A program made the position numbers and the translations under genes. A DNA stretch of 64,000 bases from CAYNHF01 sp964397045 (GTDB taxonomy: Bacteria > Actinomycetota > Acidimicrobiia > Spongiisociales > UBA5794), in assembly GCA_964397045.1 (NCBI GenBank), contig CAYNHF010000006.1, positions 1 to 64,000 of the forward strand, written 5' to 3'. Below the pieces are notes generated by a model. It did no database searches and was not told the origin of the DNA. It worked only from the letters and a program-made list of their open reading frames with translations. Positions 60,653 to 64,000 of this stretch are shown here, piece after piece. The stretch's first letter is position 1. Each line of letters opens with the position of its first letter.

Positions 60653-60961
60653 ATGTCCGACGACGCCGTCCAGAGTTCGATTATCGAGGTGGCTTCGCCG
60701 CGCGACGCCACTCCAGCACCGTTGTCGGGAGAGAGTGACATCGACGCCGAGATTCTGGCGGAGACCCTGGAGTACATCCGCCCCGCACTCCAGGCAGACG
60801 GGGGTGACCTCGTGTTGCTGGGCACCGAAGGATCCAGAGTCTCGCTCCAACTCGTCGGTGCATGTGGGGGGTGCCCCATGTCTACGATGACGCTTACTGC
60901 GGGAATCGAGCGGATCTTGCGCGAGCGGGTACCCGGGGTCGAAGAGGTCGTTGCGATCTGA
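60653..60961 (+). CDS. NifU C-terminal-domain Fe-S scaffold protein
   Basis: A 102-residue protein with the Nfu/NifU C-terminal fold (LEYIRPALQADGGDLVLLG) and the cluster-binding C71-x-x-C74 motif in VGACGGCPMSTMTL. Likely carries or delivers [4Fe-4S] clusters; KorB in this window is one possible client (inference). It has an N-terminal 30-residue low-complexity extension. Confidence 0.92.
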   Translation: MSDDAVQSSIIEVASPRDATPAPLSGESDIDAEILAETLEYIRPALQADGGDLVLLGTEGSRVSLQLVGACGGCPMSTMTLTAGIERILRERVPGVEEVVAI

Positions 60962-60998
60962 GCCCGAGGTGGTGAAGGGTCCTCCTATCCTGCGGCTG

Positions 60999-61946
60999 AT
61001 GCCCGTCGATACCGATCCAGCCGATCTTGTCTCTCTGGCGCGCGGTGGCGATCGTCGCGCACTGGCGCGAGCCATTTCGATCGTCGAGGACCGGAGGGCA
61101 GGGAGAGGCGAAATCCTGGCCGCCGCGTTTCCTGCGACGGGCCGCGCCTGGACCACGGGACTCACCGGTGCTCCCGGCGCCGGGAAATCCACCTTGACCG
61201 ATGCGCTCATCGGACGAGTTCGCGCAGACGCGACCGAAGTGGCGGTGCTGGCCGTTGACCCATCGAGTCCGTTCACAGGTGGCGCGATTCTCGGCGATCG
61301 GGTGCGGATGCAGGATCACGTGGATGACGGGGGTGTCTACATCCGATCGATGGCGAGCCGCGGCCACCTGGGAGGTGTTGCTGAAGCGACACCGCAGGTG
61401 ATTTCGCTGCTCGACGGAACCGGCTTCCCCGAAGTGTTGGTGGAGACCGTCGGAGTCGGCCAGGCGGAGGTAGAAATCGCAGCTAACGCGGACACCACGG
61501 TGGTGGTGCTCAACCCCGGTTGGGGTGACAGCATCCAGGCAGCCAAGGCGGGTCTGCTCGAGATCGGCGACATCTTTGCAATCAACAAGGCGGATCGACC
61601 TGGCCTCAACGACACCATGCGCGACCTCAAGCAGATGCTGGAGCTCGGCGATCACGGCGCCTGGTGGCCTCCGGTCGTACCGACGATTGCGTCCGCAGGG
61701 GAGGGGGTTGAAGAACTCTGGGAGCGTGTGGTCGAGCACCGCGAACATCTGGTGGCTTCCGGAACCCTGCAGAACTCGCGCACCGAAAGGCTGCTTTCGA
61801 GCATCGACGCCGCGATTGCTGCTGAGCTCACCAACCGGGTCGATCAGATTCGGGCAGGCGCCGCCTGGCCCGACGTCGCTGCGCTCGTACTGGAACGTTC
61901 GCTCGACCCCTGGAGTGCGGCTCGGCAACTTCTCGGCGAGGCCTGA
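60999..61946 (+). CDS. meaB: Methylmalonyl-CoA mutase-associated GTPase MeaB
   Basis: G3E-type GTPase that guards cobalamin loading of methylmalonyl-CoA mutase. The 315-residue protein has Walker A TGLTGAPGAGKSTLTDALIG (about 52-71), the DPSSPFTGGAILGDRVRM switch region (about 88-105), VETVGVGQAEVEIA, and the base-recognition NKADRPG. The mutase is not in the window. The start is uncertain: a GTG at 60972 would add nine residues, and a TTG at 60951 overlaps the upstream gene. Confidence 0.92.
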   Translation: MPVDTDPADLVSLARGGDRRALARAISIVEDRRAGRGEILAAAFPATGRAWTTGLTGAPGAGKSTLTDALIGRVRADATEVAVLAVDPSSPFTGGAILGDRVRMQDHVDDGGVYIRSMASRGHLGGVAEATPQVISLLDGTGFPEVLVETVGVGQAEVEIAANADTTVVVLNPGWGDSIQAAKAGLLEIGDIFAINKADRPGLNDTMRDLKQMLELGDHGAWWPPVVPTIASAGEGVEELWERVVEHREHLVASGTLQNSRTERLLSSIDAAIAAELTNRVDQIRAGAAWPDVAALVLERSLDPWSAARQLLGEA

Positions 61947-62043
61947 CGAGACGGCTCTTTCTTGCCGGAGACGATCGCAAGCGTAAGCCTGGTGAGCGGC
62001 ACCGAGCCGGTAGCCTGATGGCCGTCACATCGAGAGGAGTGTC

Positions 62044-62808
62044 ATGAGCCTGGTGGACTATGTGCTGGAGGGTGACGTTGCCCGGATCACGTTGAACCGT
62101 CCGCCGGTGAACGCGCTCAACTCGGAGCTGACCTCGGACATCGCGGCGGCGCTGACGCTTGCCACGGACCCTGGGGTGCGAGCAGTAGTCATTCACGGCA
62201 ACCGCCACTTCGCCGCAGGGGCAGACATCACACGGTTCGTGGACTCGTTCGATTCGGAAGAGGAGCTGCAAGCTTCGGAGGTGGCCGCGGTTGCCCACCA
62301 GTTGGAGCAGCTCCAGAAGCCGGTTATCGCGGCAATCTGTGGGTATGCCCTCGGTGGTGGGCTCGAACTCGCCATGGGGGCCGACTTCCGATACGTCGCC
62401 GACGACGCCAGAGTTGGACAGCCCGAGATTCTGCTCGGCCTCATTCCCGGGGCAGGCGGAACCCAGCGGCTCCCACGGCTCATCGGCTACCAGGCGGCCA
62501 AACGGCTGAACATGTCGGGCCGGCACGTGCCGGCCGCCGAGGCGCTCGACCTCGGGATTGCAGATCTGGTGGTGCCTGCCGACCAACTGATCGAGCGTGC
62601 GATGGAAGATGCCACTAGGTGGGCAGCCGGCCCCACCCGTGCGTACGCTGCGTTGAAGCGTGCGATGGCGGACGGGTACGGTCGACCCATGGAAGAGGCG
62701 CTGGGTGTCGAACGAGCTGCATTCAACGATTGCTTTCGTACTCGGGACGCCAAGGCAGGCATTCTGGCGTTCATCGATAAGGGAACCCCCGAGTTCACCG
62801 GAACGTAG
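62044..62808 (+). CDS. Enoyl-CoA hydratase/isomerase family protein
   Basis: Crotonase-fold enzyme of 254 residues. The oxyanion-hole motifs are RHFAAGADITRF (about 58-69) and GYALGGGLELAMGAD (about 100-114); both catalytic glutamates of true hydratases are present (Glu in GGLELAMG and Glu in PEILLGLIPGAGGTQRLPR). Likely fatty-acid or short-chain acyl-CoA hydration. It follows meaB by 97 bp, suggesting acyl-CoA metabolism. Confidence 0.9.
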   Translation: MSLVDYVLEGDVARITLNRPPVNALNSELTSDIAAALTLATDPGVRAVVIHGNRHFAAGADITRFVDSFDSEEELQASEVAAVAHQLEQLQKPVIAAICGYALGGGLELAMGADFRYVADDARVGQPEILLGLIPGAGGTQRLPRLIGYQAAKRLNMSGRHVPAAEALDLGIADLVVPADQLIERAMEDATRWAAGPTRAYAALKRAMADGYGRPMEEALGVERAAFNDCFRTRDAKAGILAFIDKGTPEFTGT

Positions 62809-62879
62809 CAGGGTGACGCCGCGGCGCGGGCTGGCGCAGACTCGACGCCTACGCGGGGAACGCCGTTACGCTCGCGCCG

Positions 62880-64000
62880 ATGGACACCGTGGACGTGCTG
62901 GTTTGGGTGCGCAGGGTCGGGCTCGCCGTGCTCGGCCTTGTCGCTCTCGTCTATCTGGCCGGAATCTGGCACTACTCCAACGTCATCGAGGAACGCCTGC
63001 TCATACCCGAGGGGGTTGTCACCGAACCTCGCTTCCAGGTGGTGTCCGTCGATGATGCCCGTGTCATCTTGCAGCGCAACGAGGACACAGAGCGTGAGGG
63101 CGTGTGGGGGCTCTCCGGTCCGAATGGCTACGGCCGTATCTCGAGCGTTCTGGCAGTCGGCGGCAACGACGTGGAACGTGCTTTCGTCGTGCTCGATGGT
63201 ACTTTCGAGCCCGGTGACGCCGTCGGCATCGACCAGTACGCCCATCAGGGTGATCCGCTTACGGCGCTCGACATTCCGTTCGAGGAGGTCCGGGTCGCGG
63301 GTGAGCGGGGCGTCAACCCGGCGTGGGTGATCGAAGGCCGCCGGGATACTTGGGTCGTGATTGTGCACGACAAGGGCACAGACGAGCGGCGCCAGGCACT
63401 CCGCGTGCTGCCTCCGCTGCGCGAGGCCGGCTATCCGGTCCTCGTCGCGAGCTATCGAAACGACGAGGGAGCGGCCCCCAGTGAATCCGGACGCCTGGCA
63501 TGGGGACTGGAGGAGTGGGCAGATGTGGAAGCGGCGGTGCGCTTTGCCCAGACGCGAGGAGCCGAAGAGTTCGTACTCGTCGGCTACGGCATGGGGGCAG
63601 AAATCGCCTCGATGTTCCTTCACGAGTCTGAGCTTGCGGGGCAAGTGGTGGGCGTGGTGTTCGATGCACCAACCCTCGATCCGGTTGCGCTGATCGACGA
63701 CGGCATCCCATGGCTGTTTGCCGGCGGCGCCAGGGCCATTGCGGGTGTGCGGTTCGGTATGGCGTGGGATGAACTCGACCAGGTAGCACGGGTCGACGAG
63801 TTCGACCCATCGATACCCATCTTGCTCATGCACGGCGCCATCGACGCGACAGCACCGGTACGAGTCAGCGACGAGTTCGCGGCGGCTGCGGCGCATGTGC
63901 AGTACGAGCGGCTTGCCGACGCTGACCACATGTACGCGTGGAATGTCGGCCCGGTTGCCTACGAGGGTGCATTGGTCCGGTTTGCCGACTCGGTGGCAAC
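62880..64000 (+). CDS. Membrane-anchored alpha/beta-hydrolase-like protein, cut by window end
   Basis: At least 373 residues, incomplete. An N-terminal membrane anchor (about 10-32, VGLAVLGLVALVYLAGIW) is followed by a beta-rich region (about 45-150) and an alpha/beta-hydrolase domain (from about 158, TWVVIVHDKGTDERRQAL). The nucleophile elbow reads LVGYGMGAEIAS: Gly237 replaces the usual Ser. The acid (PILLMHGAIDATAP) and His (ADADHMY) are kept. It may be a non-catalytic relative or use another residue. Start ATG at 62880. Confidence 0.75.
   Translation, partial: MDTVDVLVWVRRVGLAVLGLVALVYLAGIWHYSNVIEERLLIPEGVVTEPRFQVVSVDDARVILQRNEDTEREGVWGLSGPNGYGRISSVLAVGGNDVERAFVVLDGTFEPGDAVGIDQYAHQGDPLTALDIPFEEVRVAGERGVNPAWVIEGRRDTWVVIVHDKGTDERRQALRVLPPLREAGYPVLVASYRNDEGAAPSESGRLAWGLEEWADVEAAVRFAQTRGAEEFVLVGYGMGAEIASMFLHESELAGQVVGVVFDAPTLDPVALIDDGIPWLFAGGARAIAGVRFGMAWDELDQVARVDEFDPSIPILLMHGAIDATAPVRVSDEFAAAAAHVQYERLADADHMYAWNVGPVAYEGALVRFADSVA

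Noticed and set aside
1..64000. CRISPR arrays, tRNA or rRNA genes, transposases and phage genes
   Set aside because: I scanned the intergenic regions and found no regularly spaced repeats, no cloverleaf-like sequences and no proteins of these classes.

Overview
The window looks like a chromosomal segment of a high-GC Gram-positive bacterium of the phylum Actinomycetota. The backbone order argS - hom - thrC - rho - rpmE - (DUF1385) - prfA - prmC - tsaC - glyA - atpZ/atpI - atpBEFHAGDC matches the argS/hom/thrC/rho/rpmE/prfA/prmC/tsaC/atp block known from mycobacteria and relatives. GTG/TTG starts, 1-11 bp gene overlaps, an ergothioneine gene (egtD), a nickel superoxide dismutase, a SARP/AfsR-type regulator and a KorAB ferredoxin oxidoreductase also fit. 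Genus is not decidable by eye; a deep, non-mycobacterial lineage (for example Acidimicrobiia-like) is my guess. No rRNA, tRNA, CRISPR array, transposase or phage gene was seen.

Layout. 1-17.8 kb (all + strand): end of argS, an unknown small protein, threonine-branch amino acid genes, Rho, translation termination genes (prfA and its methylase prmC), tsaC, glyA and a complete F1Fo ATP synthase operon. 17.8-30.4 kb (mixed strands): an M23 peptidase, an SRPBCC protein, a decayed ABC transporter pseudogene, three acetyltransferases, 2-oxoacid:ferredoxin oxidoreductase (korAB), an amidase, a lipoprotein, a DUF6226-like protein and an ADP-ribosyltransferase-like protein. 30.4-38.9 kb: an AlkD-like glycosylase, a penicillin-acylase-family hydrolase, a methyltransferase, the divergent sodX/sodN pair, and a 985-residue AfsR-like regulator divergent from a small secreted protein with an 11-bp-period direct repeat between them. 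38.9-47.4 kb: murJ, a four-gene double ABC exporter operon, egtD and membrane proteins.

48.3-53.8 kb is the standout: a compact nine-gene bacterial microcompartment (BMC) locus. It encodes an RpiB-family sugar-phosphate isomerase, deoxyribose-phosphate aldolase (DeoC), a CoA-acylating aldehyde dehydrogenase and six shell proteins (one hexamer BMC-H, two tandem BMC-T of different types, three pentamer BMC-P). All three enzymes carry N-terminal helical extensions that look like encapsulation peptides. The inferred core chemistry is 2-deoxyribose-5-phosphate to glyceraldehyde-3-phosphate plus acetaldehyde, then acetaldehyde to acetyl-CoA inside the shell; this is the sugar-phosphate-utilising (SPU) BMC class. 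The usual phosphotransacylase and alcohol dehydrogenase are absent. The BMC RpiB has Asp where the housekeeping RpiB (56.8-57.2 kb) keeps the catalytic Cys.

53.9-64 kb returns to mostly housekeeping genes: pgl, an alpha/beta hydrolase, a Nudix-phosphatase fusion, the second rpiB, murA (with the fosfomycin-target Cys replaced by Asp), a SpoIID-like protein, a NifU-domain protein, meaB, an enoyl-CoA hydratase and a truncated hydrolase whose nucleophile position is Gly. In mycobacteria murA lies close to atpC; here about 40 kb of mainly accessory genes, including the BMC, lie between them.
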